DNA of 64,000 nt from Lagopus muta (taxonomy: Eukaryota > Chordata > Aves > Galliformes > Phasianidae). The position numbers and the translations under genes are program-made. Position 1 is the stretch's first letter, and each line of letters starts with the position of its first letter. This document shows, piece by piece, positions 33,023 through 45,500 of this stretch. The notes under the pieces are model-generated. The model worked only from the letters and a program-made list of their open reading frames with translations, did no database searches and had not been told where the DNA came from. The stretch spans positions 17,752,077-17,816,076 of the forward strand of contig NC_064438.1 of NCBI RefSeq assembly GCF_023343835.1, in the 5' to 3' direction.

Positions 33023-33596
33023 TTATCTGTCCAGCAGCTGTTTCAAAGCTCTTTCTATGTTCATTCTGTGCCCAACTCTAGTCACTCCAAGGTCTATCAG
33101 ATCTTCCTTTTGTAGATTTGGTAAATGAGTGCCATCTATTTCATTGTCCATAAATGTTTCTTTGTGTTCACCTAAGTTTAGACTTTCCAACCAATCTGCC
33201 ACATCTGGTTTAGTCCACAGGTGGACAGGCTTAGTTGTAAAAGGCTTATTTGAGATTGGCTGTTGTAATATTGAGGGAGAAGGAGACCTGCTGCGCCCTG
33301 TGGTCAAGCCAAATAAGTCCCCAGAGGGGGGCTGGCTGGGTAGGCTAAATACATCGGACAGAGTTGGAGAAGGAGATGAAGCTGAAGCAGAAGCAGTCAG
33401 AGGAGCAGGCATGATGTCTTTATTAATCTCTGTTGGTGAAACCACAGGGCTTGGAGCATGCCGTGCTCCTGAGGTCCTACTGTCATAGTCTGGGGACCTG
33501 CTCTGCAGTGTGATCGGCTGGCTGGTTCCAGGTCGGACAGTGAAAGTGATTGTTGTACTTCGTGTACCTGAGACAGTACTCATGACTTCTGTGCTC
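33023..33596 (-). CDS. SHANK2: SHANK2 terminal coding exon with SAM domain
   Basis: The exon starts after TTTCAG on the minus strand; its first G completes an Arg codon split from the 44,124 exon. It encodes STEVMSTVSGTRSTTITFTV, then a Ser/Pro-rich stretch (LSDVFSLPSQPPSGDLFGL, RSRSPSPSILQQ) and the SAM domain from VHLWTKPDVADWLESLNLGE to the C-terminal LKQLLDR (33,026-33,226). In Shank proteins this SAM domain forms head-to-tail polymers and is required for postsynaptic targeting. The stop TAA is at 33,023-33,025. Confidence 0.97.
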
Positions 33597-36500
33597 CTGA
33601 AATTGTAAACAGACATGGAAAATTAGACACATCAGCTGCCAGTGGTACCCCTATCAACACATGGTAAACGTGGCTTTGGAACGTCAGAATAGTATAACTT
33701 TTTTTAAAGAGCAGTAGCAGGTAGAAAGTACCAAGACAGCATAATTCAATCTTTCCCATAAAACAATCTTAAGCTGTAGTTAAAAACAAAACCTTTGCTT
33801 ATCAGCACTTCAGAGGAACACGTTTCAGAGCACATTGCTCTTTTTTAAGGCTATAACAAATTATCTCATGGCTAAATGAGGAACGCTGTGTGCAGTAAGC
33901 ACATGGGCACTTAGTGTTACCCACACAGAGCAGTTTTAGCTTATAGGTCCTACACTGTAAGGTAACACAGCTAGTAACGGTAGGTATGGAAAGTATTGGA
34001 AGCACATTATTGACTCAGGTTCTGGATCTTTCATTTTTTTTCTAAACAGAAATTATACTTCGTCAGTTTCACCACAAAACTTGCGGAGACAAAATTCTTG
34101 TCACTCTGCATGCCCAGAGGTGATGTAGCTGTAATCAAGTCACTGGCACCTATCTCCTGCCTAAAGGAAATCTGAGATTGCAAATGAAGCAAGCATGAAG
34201 CTTGCTGAGAGGCTCTCCTGCCGAGGCTGGTGGGGTGGGTGAAGGAGCAGACAAACCTACTTTTGTCTGGTGTCTATAAAACAAATTTAGAAGCAGATGG
34301 TTGGGGCTCAGGTCTGTTCACAAAACACTTACCTACACAGCCCTTACATTTCATGAGACAGCTGTGCCAGTCAGCATGCACAATACAGGATCTTTCACTG
34401 AACTTTTGGGTGCCTGAAGCTCCCGAGTTTTTCACTTTTAAAATATCCTTCCAGTCAGAGACACCTTCAGCCAAGTAATTTCATGCACTTCCAGACCAAA
34501 GGATTTGTTTATCTTTGAAGTGATGCCATAGACTCGAGGGGATGATCTGACGGATGCTGTAGCTGGATTTCTCACTCAGATAGGCTGAATCCCTCTTTAT
34601 CTCAGTGCCAGACTGTCCCCATGCTTGATATGTCATGCTTGGGGCAGAACAGGCAAGGACTTTGGGGCACAATGGCAGATACAAATGCTTTTATAAATAA
34701 TGCAGATTCACTACTGTGCATAAAAGAGCCAAAGAAAAAGTGTGGGTTCTGGAGTCCTCGTTTTAAAGTCCTACTGTGGAACCAGCTCAGGTCTTTATCT
34801 GACTGACTGCTTGAAGATCTTATATTAACTGCCAGTAAATGAAGTACCAGAAATGATCCATGCAAAACTACGTCAGCTCTCTCTGGGTCATGCCCCTCAC
34901 CACAAGATCTGCTTTATAAACAAAGATCCCCCTCCCTCCCCCCCGCAGAACACTGAGATAGGTGAGAAGGAGGACAAGGCACTCGGGGTTAGGCTGCTCC
35001 ATCAGATCTGGTTCCTAGTGCAGTGAACGCCCATGGAAGGGGCATGACTTGACTTTGGTTCCCCACATTCTTATTAAAAGAGTGGTTAAAATTTTGATTA
35101 AAAAGGTGATGGTCCCAGTAGTTCTCAAAATCCATCCTAACTGCTGCTCCTGTGAACTACTCAAAAAGAAGAAATACAGGCAACTCACCTGGGGCAATGA
35201 TAATGGGCTATTAATCCCTTTCTTTCATACAAGCAGCCATAGTTACTCTTGGCAGCCTTGATCTGGAGGCTCTCTTCAGTGGCTCTTTGGTTTGCTCCTG
35301 GCTGATGTGAGCCCTCTTCCTATCTAATCCCCACATAATTCAGCCCATAATTAACAAACTCAGATGTCAAATAGCCTACAGTGCTTCTACACCGACACGC
35401 ACAGCACACTCACAGCACAGCGAGCCTCTTTCAAATAAGGATCCAATACCATGTTATTAGAAAAGCACTAAGAATAACTGTTTGGAGAATGTACATGTTA
35501 TTCACATGAGCAATCCCAATGATTTCCCACAGGTTGTTCCATATATTTCAAAGGGAACAGGGGATCTCCTTGAGAGCTGAAAGATCAGCACTTCACTTAA
35601 AACACAGTGGGAACAAGACTTAGAGCACTTTGGTCTTTGTAATTTAACAAAGAAAAGAAATGCTTGGCAAGGTTTGGAGTGCTTCCTGTGATTTGTTTGG
35701 AGCTTAATGGCTCACATTGTCTTCCAAGACTAGAGCTAAGCATTCTAACACATAAAAGTCAATGGCAAGAAACAATTCAATTCTACTAATCAAGGGGAAA
35801 AAAATATTTCTACCCACATAGCACTAGGAGTCTCATGGACTTTAATAACACACGATCTAATTTTGAATCCAAAAAACTCTTATTTGAAATAGGTTGGGAT
35901 AATTTTGTACTACTGATTGAAAGAAAGGCAAGGTGAGTTTTGCAGAGATGAAGAAATCTCTCCCCAGCCCTTTATTAGTACTGACCCTTTTACTCACGTT
36001 CCTGTACTGCAAATATAAGAAATGAGCTGCCATCCTCTGTGGCAGTATCAAATGGATGATGCAAATTTATCTTCTGATATGGTAGATGCCAGCAGAGGGT
36101 AACTTCTGTTAGTTGGCCAACAGCTCCTGCTCGCTCCTGTAACTTGCTCCTGCTGCTGCTTATCTATCGTTCCTTTCACACACTCCCTGTACATCCTCGT
36201 TCAGGAGATCACTGTCACTGCTCCTTTAAATAAACTACATCAAGACAGTAAAACAAAATCCCCCAAAGTAAACTGTGCACTCTTTAAGTGTTCTGTAGAC
36301 CTGTGTTACCTCCCCTTCTCATGCACAGGCAGAAGTACTGAGTGAGCAAAGCAACAGAGGCAACACTGGGCCTTTTGCTCTTCCCATCAGGCTGCATCAA
36401 AGTAATGGCTTCTCATGGCTACAGTCACTATTAAAAGATCTGTGGGCATCTGGCTTTTCTCAAGCCATGGGTTCAGGACTACTGGCTGTTAAAATATGAC

Positions 36501-39500
36501 ACTAGAATGATCATAACTTATTTTAGCTGATGAATGATATTTCGACACTAGCTCAGTTTATAGCCAGTTCAGCACAAAGGCCAATAGAAACATTAACCCT
36601 TTTATCAGAAAGCTCAGAGCACTTCATTATCAGACTTAATCCTCTAGCAACACCCCCCAGTTGTTCTCCACACCGAGAATACAGTCTGTGAGTCACTACA
36701 CTCTGTCACAGCAGTCCTACGCAGGACCAGTTTTGCAGTAACCACCTAAAGATGAGAGGAAATGTAACCACGGTGACTTGAGGTCACTGCTGTCTGCAAA
36801 ATCACTCAGTAACCTGCAAAACAAAGTTTGTGTTTTATTTCTGACTGCTGTTCTGCAGCTGGCTCTGCAGCTTTTGTGGCAGAGGCTCAGCCTCGTAACA
36901 GCTACATGAGCCTGCTGGGGCCCATGACTGCACTTCCAGACTTCCTGTCCCGAGTCTTCTATTCCAAGATTCTTTTTCTCTTTTTCCCCCTCTACTTTCA
37001 CTTGTTGTATCAACTCCAGTGTGTTACAGATGGAAAAAAGTATGCACCTTTGTGCAAACTCCCATCCATCCCCACTTACAATTTATGTCATCTATAGCAC
37101 CATCTGGTGCAGATAGCCTTGAAACTCTCAGCTGTCTTGCATTTCACAGATGATGGTATCCTGGTCATTACAGGGGCGAGCACGTTCCAGCTGGAGAGCA
37201 GGAGTGTTTTCATTGCGTTGTGGGTTTTCCAGATTTTTAATAAGAGCAATTTCTTAGGCCTTATTCGGTTATCTGTTACATTAAGCTTACTAAATACATA
37301 TTAAACGTACCTAAACCCAAATTTCATTTTAGGAAAGTGAAAAGTCTGATAATTATTTTAAATAAAATTTGCCCTGTTAGCATCAGCATATGGAACTAAT
37401 TTGTAAACATTTGCTGCTGTAAGGCTGCACTGATGGTAATGCCCATTATATTGTCTCATATTAAAACCACAGTATATAATTCCTATGTCTCCAAGTAATA
37501 AGTCATCACCACAAATTGTAGGCAAGAAATGATTTCAAATTCTAAATCAGATTTGCAGGATTCAAATTCACTGCTAACTTAATAATGAAAGAAAATCAGT
37601 GAAAGATGGCATGCTGCAATAGGTCCTAAGAGCCTCCCATTAAAAACAAAAACAAACAACAACAACAACAACAACAAAAAATGCAAACCCAAAATCACTT
37701 TGGGTTATAAGAGCTGTTTTATTCTCTTATAAGAGCTGTTTTATTCTCTGACTTTCCCGAAGACTTGCTGTCTCTGACAAAGCTCTTCCACTATGTTGGA
37801 GAAAAAACAGTGGGAGAAAAGATGCCCTATAAGGAGGTACTGTGGGAAATTAACTTTTTAGAGCTTTCTGTGTACTTGCAAATCCAAAACTTTGCCTTCA
37901 CCTCTTGCAAAATTTATACTGTATTTTTGGATTGTCAAAGGAAAATGGCATGGTAGGAAAGTAAGACAATGCTGTTTTGGGAGAAGGTGAAGAACAAGCA
38001 TTGGTATGATGACTGGCAGGATACACAGCTTCTTATAATAGCATGATTTTACTGAAGAGAAATGAGGAATGGTGAGTGTCTGTTGCAGGTAATGCTTTTC
38101 AGCTGAGTGAGGAATAATCACCAAAGCTCTGTGGGAGCTGCTGATGAACAACAGTTTCCATGTGAATAACACAGCTGTACAGAAACAGCAGCAAGGTGCT
38201 GCTGGAGGCTGAGGGCCAGAAGGCTGCCTCAGCCTTACCTCTGGAGAACTGGAAGGGAAAAGGTGAAGACAAGCTGGAAAGAGAAAGGAAAACCTCACTG
38301 CTTCCAGTGGAGACAGACTCAGCAGTTACCACTGCAGCACAGCTTGATTATTTCAAGGGTAGTTTGTCTTTACTTAAGAGCTTACATAGGCATGTAAAAG
38401 TGTGCTTATCATTCCCCCTTCTCTCAAAAACACATCCTAAAAACAGAGTTTTGGTGCACTTGAAAAATTATGTCTCCATATTTAGGTGCCTGGGTATAAG
38501 TTCAGGAATCTACTCTTAGGTGCTCACACTATAAAAATCTTTGCTGAATACCCGTCTGATGAAAGTGGCTTTCATTTCAGTTGGAGATAACATCCCATCT
38601 CTGGTTTGAGAATGGGTATCGTTTCTGGATAAGGGAGAGCTAATCTACACTGCATTTTGTATCAAAATCACTAAAATGCAATAGCATCGAGTGAGCATTA
38701 AAAAGAAACAGAATGTACAACTCAGAGTACTCTATGCTTTATAGTTGACACTTACTTCATGGCACTTCAGTATGACCCATTTCTGAGAGCAGCAGCCATG
38801 AGGGCAAATAAAAATGACAAAATGGAATGACTGAGCTGCTGCAAAAATTACTGACAAAGCAAGCAATCCTGTGAAAATGGCTGACAAATGGTTAATGATA
38901 TGAAATGAAGCTAATGGGACGACAGTAAACTGAAAAATCAAGGCTTGATAATTATGCCACAAGATAACGTGTTTCATAACCAGAATAAACCAAACGTAGG
39001 GTCAAGACCCACGCACTCATTGCTAAGTTCAATTCTGCCTTACCTGTTTGTTAAAATATGGGGACTTAACCAAATGAAAAGCCCTTAGAAATGCACAAAA
39101 GCCTGACCACAGGATTTCCCCCTTTAAAACCTGTTCTGCCAAGACAATAGAGGTTATTTTTCCTGAAGGACTTGATCCTGCATGGTTAAGCATTCTGTAC
39201 AACTCCCACATCTGCAATGAGCACTCCCATTGCCAGGCTGACATTCAGCCTGCCAGGAGGCCACACACGAATGCTCTGTGAGCACAGTCTGGGAAGCAGG
39301 AGAGACCTTCAGAACAGAACTAGCTCCTCCCTACTCCAAGCTATCAACCATTTTGGGGCGGTGATGGCAGGGTGCAGTGGTAGCTGTTCATTATTCCTTA
39401 TTAGCACACAAGAGCAGAAGTGGAAGCATGATGCTGTCCTGTGTTAATCCTGCTGGCGTTATGCAGCCAGCTTGCAACTTGCTCTTGATCACTATGTTGC

Positions 39501-42500
39501 TAAGCAACTGCTGGGTTCACAGAGCGAGCATTCCTCTTAACCTGATAAAAACCCTGCACTGGCCTTCTCCTTCCTTCCTTTTAGCAGCTTCATACAACAG
39601 AAGTAGCCTCTCAAGAGAATCTGTAACCTTGCCATATTTATAGTGCAGGAGTTGGAGATGCTGCTGTGCTCCCCTCCTCTTTGCCCAGCTGTGGAAAGCA
39701 CCCTCATCTCCCAGCACAGAGCGTGTCCAAACCCTAGGATGGGCAATGCAACTCAGGGCAGCACATCCCAATCTTGAGTATTTGGCTCAGATAGGGCCCT
39801 GTACTCAAATGCCCTGAGCTGATGCTGTAAGTAATTTTGGGCAGAAGAGGAGGAAGTGATGGCTGGGTGTTGTGGCCTGTGAGATCCTGACTACATGGAT
39901 GGACCAGATGAAAACTTGCATCTCCAAGAATCAGCTCCAAAATTTCTTAAAGTGAGTGATGGCCAATGTGAAGAGTGGGAAGAGCCCATGTGAATTCAAA
40001 AGCTCTGGTCCAGAGCCTGCTGATCAAACCCTTCGCACAATGAAACAAGCACATCCTTTTGCTTTTTCCTCTTTTTCTGTCCTTTCCCAGGCTCCTCTTC
40101 CTGGACTGCAGCTGGTCACTGCCTCTGATGGTTTCCAGCAGATGGTTTCCAGCCAAACATTTCCATGCTCTATTTAAAAATCTTCAACTCAGTGTCTCCA
40201 TAGAAAACACAGAAAACTATAAATACATGGTGTGGAATTACTGCTAAACCTATGTATGTTGAAAAAAGGAAGACTAGGGTTTTTCATAATGTAATAATTG
40301 AGAGAGGAATGCTGCTCAGTATTGCATAACAATCTCTTCATGATCCTCATTTGTCAAAAACATATAAAGAAGATCAATTTTGCAGGTTTCTGTAACAAGC
40401 TATTCCCAAACAATTTACAATTTAATTTACCTTCATGCTGCCCTAACGGTGCAATTGCTGTGACTGAGTGACATTTGTATATCCACTGGCTGTACAGAGA
40501 TAACTCCTGAGGTATTTAGAGCAGTTTCCTAGGCTATAACTTCATGTTTCACAATGAAGAAATATATATTTTAATTTCATCAGGCTGCTAGTGCTATGAG
40601 CAGAACCCAAGTGAGCCTGAGAACAACGTTACTATTTATAATACTTCCCACTACTTCTCCTTGGCTGAAGGGTATATGAACAGACCTACACATTTTTCAT
40701 CACTTCTCTTTAATTCAGCAGAATCCTTGCTTTCTGAAAGCTGAAATTCCTTGCTCCTTTTCTCTGACTGCCTCAAAGAAAAGGGCTGTAAGTTCTACAA
40801 TTGGTTGATGTACGTTTTATAATATGAGAAAAAAAAGTGAAAAATTTTAGCTTTACAATTGAAATATTAACTTTCATACTTTGGCAAGATGGTATTCCCT
40901 GATCATAATACATTATGACTTTGTAAAAAAATGTGTCAATCATGCGATCAGGCTAGAAAGGCTGTAATTTATTTAACATTTTAAAGGTAAAGTAGAAAAA
41001 AAAGCAGTTAAAATAAGGCTTTGTCTGGGAAGCATTTACTATGCATCCACAGCCTTTATGTAGGCACTTCCAAGAGCAGAACTGATATTAAACATAGGCA
41101 GTCCAGGACATATATAACAAAACGAAAAACAGAAATTGGAGCACTTCTCCACTGTGATAATATTGCTGCTAGCCTTTTGCTCCCTCCTTCCCACTCTTTC
41201 TCCAGCTCAGAAATTGATCCTCCCTCACCCTCTCTAGTCTCAGAGCTGGACAAGGTTCGACTTCATTATTTTTTATAGCTCAAGATCCCTCTCTCTAGTT
41301 TGCAAATACACACATTTAGGCAGACTTCTCAGGAAAGAAGTAGGATTTCAGCCAGATTTAAATTATTCCTTGTGAGTTTTTACTTCCAAATGGAGTCACA
41401 GAATCACAGAATTGCAGGGATTGGAAGTGACCTCAAGAGATCACTGAGTCCAACCCTCCAAGTAAAGCAGGTTCCATACAATAGATCCAGATGGGTCTTG
41501 AATATCACCATAGAAAGACACTCCACAACCTCTCTGTACAGCCTGTTCCAGTACTCCACCATACTTATCGCATGTTACTACGGAACTTCCCGTGTTCAAG
41601 TTTTAGGTCAACACTTGTCTCTATAGACTCTATAGTCCATAACAAAAATTGTTTGCCAAAGCTGAGTTGTAAGAATTAAAAAGACTAAAGGACAGAAAAG
41701 CAAAATAATTTCCAATTGCTGTCCAAGATTTTTCTCTAAAATGACATACATATGGTATAGTTCTTTCTTACATGATTATTTTCATTTCTCAAGTAAAGTG
41801 AATTAGTTGTGCAAATTATTTTTTGTGTCCTTTCTATTGGCATAAATTTCTTTTCACAGAAAAGAGGTAACTATTTGCTTCTACTTCTCATTTTTTTCTC
41901 TCAAAAATGCAGTATATTTACTGTACGTTGCCTTGGTTATTAACTAATAAAATAATGATAAAGACCTACACTGCAACCTGGAAATAACTATCATATAAAA
42001 TATGCAAGATAATAAACATATTATATATATATGAAGTCAGAGGCAACACGTTCATATGACTTTAAAGGACGAAGCCCAAGCAGAAAATTGAAGACATAGG
42101 CAGAATAAAACAAATTGAAACTCTTGGAGTCATCTGCAAGATGATTCAAACTTAGCGCACAACTTTTGATTTTATGCTTACCCAAGATATTTTCAAACTT
42201 ACATAGGCAGGGTTCAGTTGTTGTGCTAACTTTGGTTAAGACTGTCTTGGTCAAGCAGCCACTATATATCTTTTCATTGTATAGTTCTCATTACACTAAA
42301 AGCTTTTCCCATACAGGCAACTCAATTTCTACACCAATTAGTCAAACAATACTGATAGGAATTCCAGAATTCCGGCATTTCTCTTCCACCCTTTCATCCT
42401 AAAAGACATATAACCTCCATACCATCCTGTGACCATTTAATAACTTACAGCTTGAAAGAAATAATGTAATGGCCTGACCCTGAGGCTTGTGATCACACTG

Positions 42501-45500
42501 CTTTCTGAATAAGTAATCATTTGCATTTAACAGAGCCATCCTTTCCCTAAAAGAAAATCATCTTAATGCATGCGAAGAATAGTAGTTTTTCAAAGGCCAG
42601 GTTATTTATTATCCAGCAGAATAATTATAATAAAATTTACTTTAGGGTTGCCTTTTTTAATAAGCAAAATCAGCACTGTATCGCTGAAAAAAAAAAAAAA
42701 AAAAAAAATCCCCAAAAACCCAATTTCTTTGATGCAGGAAAGGACAAACAATACGCAATACTTCAGTAAAAGGTCCATTTAACTGCTGCAAACTTCACCA
42801 TATTCCAGAGAAAAGTGACTACACAATTATCTATGAATTTATCTAATGGTGTCTGACAACTCTAAGTACTTTTTGATATAACTTCTCTGGAAATGCATTA
42901 CACTGCACTACAAGGATTGTGCTGTTTGGTGAAATGAGCCACACTTTTGAACCTGTAGACATCACTACTATTCACTAGCAAGCACTGACAACCGAAAGTA
43001 AGAACTTAAACCCAGTAAAGCTGAGTGATTAGAGACAATAAATTAATCATTTAGCAAAACTACGAACAATGCAAAGTGATGCCAGAAAGAAATTTTCTAA
43101 GATGGCTTCATACTTAGCTCACTCCAAAAGTAATGTCTCCTATTTATTTCCTTTTTACAACAAATACCAAGAACAGAACAAGACTACTTTGATGGAGCAA
43201 ATTCCTAGCTACAAAACATTGTTTTTCAACATAGTCACCACTATTAACTATGCATTTTTGCCAGTGGTGAACAAGGATTTGCATGTCGCACTCATAAACA
43301 TCCGCATTAGCGGAGGTGACTCGCTCTCGCTGTCACCACTGCTGAAACGCACCACACATTGCCTCACTCTGCTCACATCCGCTATGTGGTCTCTATAAAT
43401 GTTCAGAAAGCATTAATGAAAGCCAGCGTGTGGCATCTTTTTCTGCATGGAGGAATTCAATTCCAAACTTTTGCTGCATACACATTTCCATGTCAGACAC
43501 CACTTGGTCAGACTGCCCCTCCGCTGCCATCTGTTGCACAGCAATAAAATGCAATGGAATAACGGTGGGGAGGCTCAACCTCTGCTACCATACCACCAAC
43601 GTCCACCTCTGACATAATGGGCCAACATAATAAAAAAGATGGCATTAAGTTTGGAGCAGACCTCATACTTCTTCATAGGGTGGATTATTAGAGATTCAAG
43701 TAAAAATCAAATATCGTGCAGTGAATGTGAAGTAAGCCTAGACAAAAACATTTTTTTACCTGTTTGAAGCCAAAATAAGCCGTGAGACTGAACAAAAATT
43801 AAATTATCACATTTTGAAAGGAAAAAAATAAAGAGTGCTACTTAAACCTAAATCTAAGTAACTCATGTCAAAACAACTGACAGGCTTGTGCAAACCACCT
43901 CGGAAAGTGGAGAATACTGAGTGAGCCCCTGTCCTAGATGACAGAAACCTTGGTGATATAGGAAAATCTTGCCCTCTGTAAAATTGTTCATCAGAGACTA
44001 TGCATGTAACAAGTATGTACAATAAAAGGTATATTCTTTTTTAACTTGTGTAATAGTAAAAGTTAGGGAGAGATGAAAAAAATCAAGACTTGTTTGGTAA
44101 ATTATTTGGTTATTTACATTTACCTTGTACTGAGACTTGCAGTTTTTGTTCCAGTAGGTGACTCCAATCCTTCCCCTGGCTTTGAGGATTTCTCTCTATT
44201 CATTTGCTGGAGTATTGAGTTCAATTCACTAATAACATTAGCCTTTGGGCCTGAGAGAATTGGGCTTTTCACCTCCGTCACATCCCCCCATAGCTTAGAT
44301 GTCCTCTGGGGAACAACCTTTGCCATATTGGGCTGCGCACTGATGGGAGGTGGGGGTGGAGCGGGAGGAGGAATAACAAAGCTGTCTACAGTTTCTTCAA
44401 TTAGCGCATCCTTGTAAAGTGCATTGCTTTTGTTGATTATGGGCTTCATTTTTGGCTTAGGAGGTACTGGGGGTTTGTCCACCAGAAATGTTTGCCCATC
44501 TGCATAGACTGTACAAGTATCCACGTTCTCGCACCCTTCCGAGGATAAGGTAGAGATGCTGGACACTGTTGAGATAGTGCTGGTTGTCTCTAAGTGATGG
44601 TCACTACTACTCCGACTGTCTACCTCCTCAATCCCAGAGTCAGTGACGTTGTCAAAGCTATCAGGGGGTGGCAGAAAGGAGGCAGGCAAACAGTTTGAAA
44701 GACCCACTTGCTTTTTACTGTCTAAAGAATTGGTTGGCTGGCTGGTGACGAATGGCGCAGGTGAGGGTGTGCCGTTTTTCCTTTGCTTAATCAAGTCCGT
44801 GAGAGCTGAAGCGGGCACCGAGCGGTCGTCAGGGATGTCAAAGCTGTTGGCAAACTCTAAGGGGGGTGGTAGTGGCTCAGTAAAAATAAATTCTTCATCA
44901 ATATCAACTGATGCTAAGGGTGGTGGGGGGATGCGGAAGGGCAAGATGACTGGGTCGTCGACAGAGCTCGCCGCCACAATGGTTTTGCAGGGAGATGCCG
45001 GTGGCTCAGGCACAGCAGGCACGTTCAGCTCACTTTCAGCTTCCTCACTCCCCTCTGGCCTCTCTGTCAGGGAGTTTTCGGGGCTCGGTTCCATTTCAGC
45101 TCCCTTTTCCTCTTCATCCTCAGGCGTATCATCTGACTTTGCTGTGTCCACGGTATGAACCATTAATAAGCCAGCTGACTTCTGCTGTGAAGTATCCACA
45201 ATGTTTATCAACATATTTTTCTTCTCTTCAGCCTTCTTTTCTTTCCCTGCATCTGTTTCATACTTGTTCTCAGTCTCCTGCCTTCGTAGTGGACCACGAG
45301 TATTTTGCCTAGAGACAGTAGCAGTAACAGGAAATGTTGTTTCAATATTGGGTCTCAGCTTTGTATCGATGTAAAGTGGTTTATTAAGGTCAGCCTTAAC
45401 AGTGTCCACTTTGCCTGGAATCTGCTGTGTTTGTTCTTTCATGGCTCTGTCCCTGGCAGAGAGAGCGAGGGCTAGCGGTGAGTTTGGATCTAGCAGCTTT

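Larger units (their letters stand above)
33597..44123 (-). other. SHANK2: SHANK2 last intron, 10.5 kb
   Basis: Separates the proline-rich exon from the SAM exon. Contains (CAA)n and a 22 bp duplication (37,656-37,748), a CR1 tail (41,396) and the mariner element (43,111). No extra exon identified. Confidence 0.8.

Noticed and set aside
33129-33488. Plus-strand 119-codon ORF
   Set aside because: Antisense shadow of the SHANK2 SAM exon, which is clearly the coding strand.
44643-45158. Plus-strand 171-codon ORF
   Set aside because: Antisense shadow of the SHANK2 proline-rich exon; low complexity mirrors the Ser/Pro-rich coding strand.
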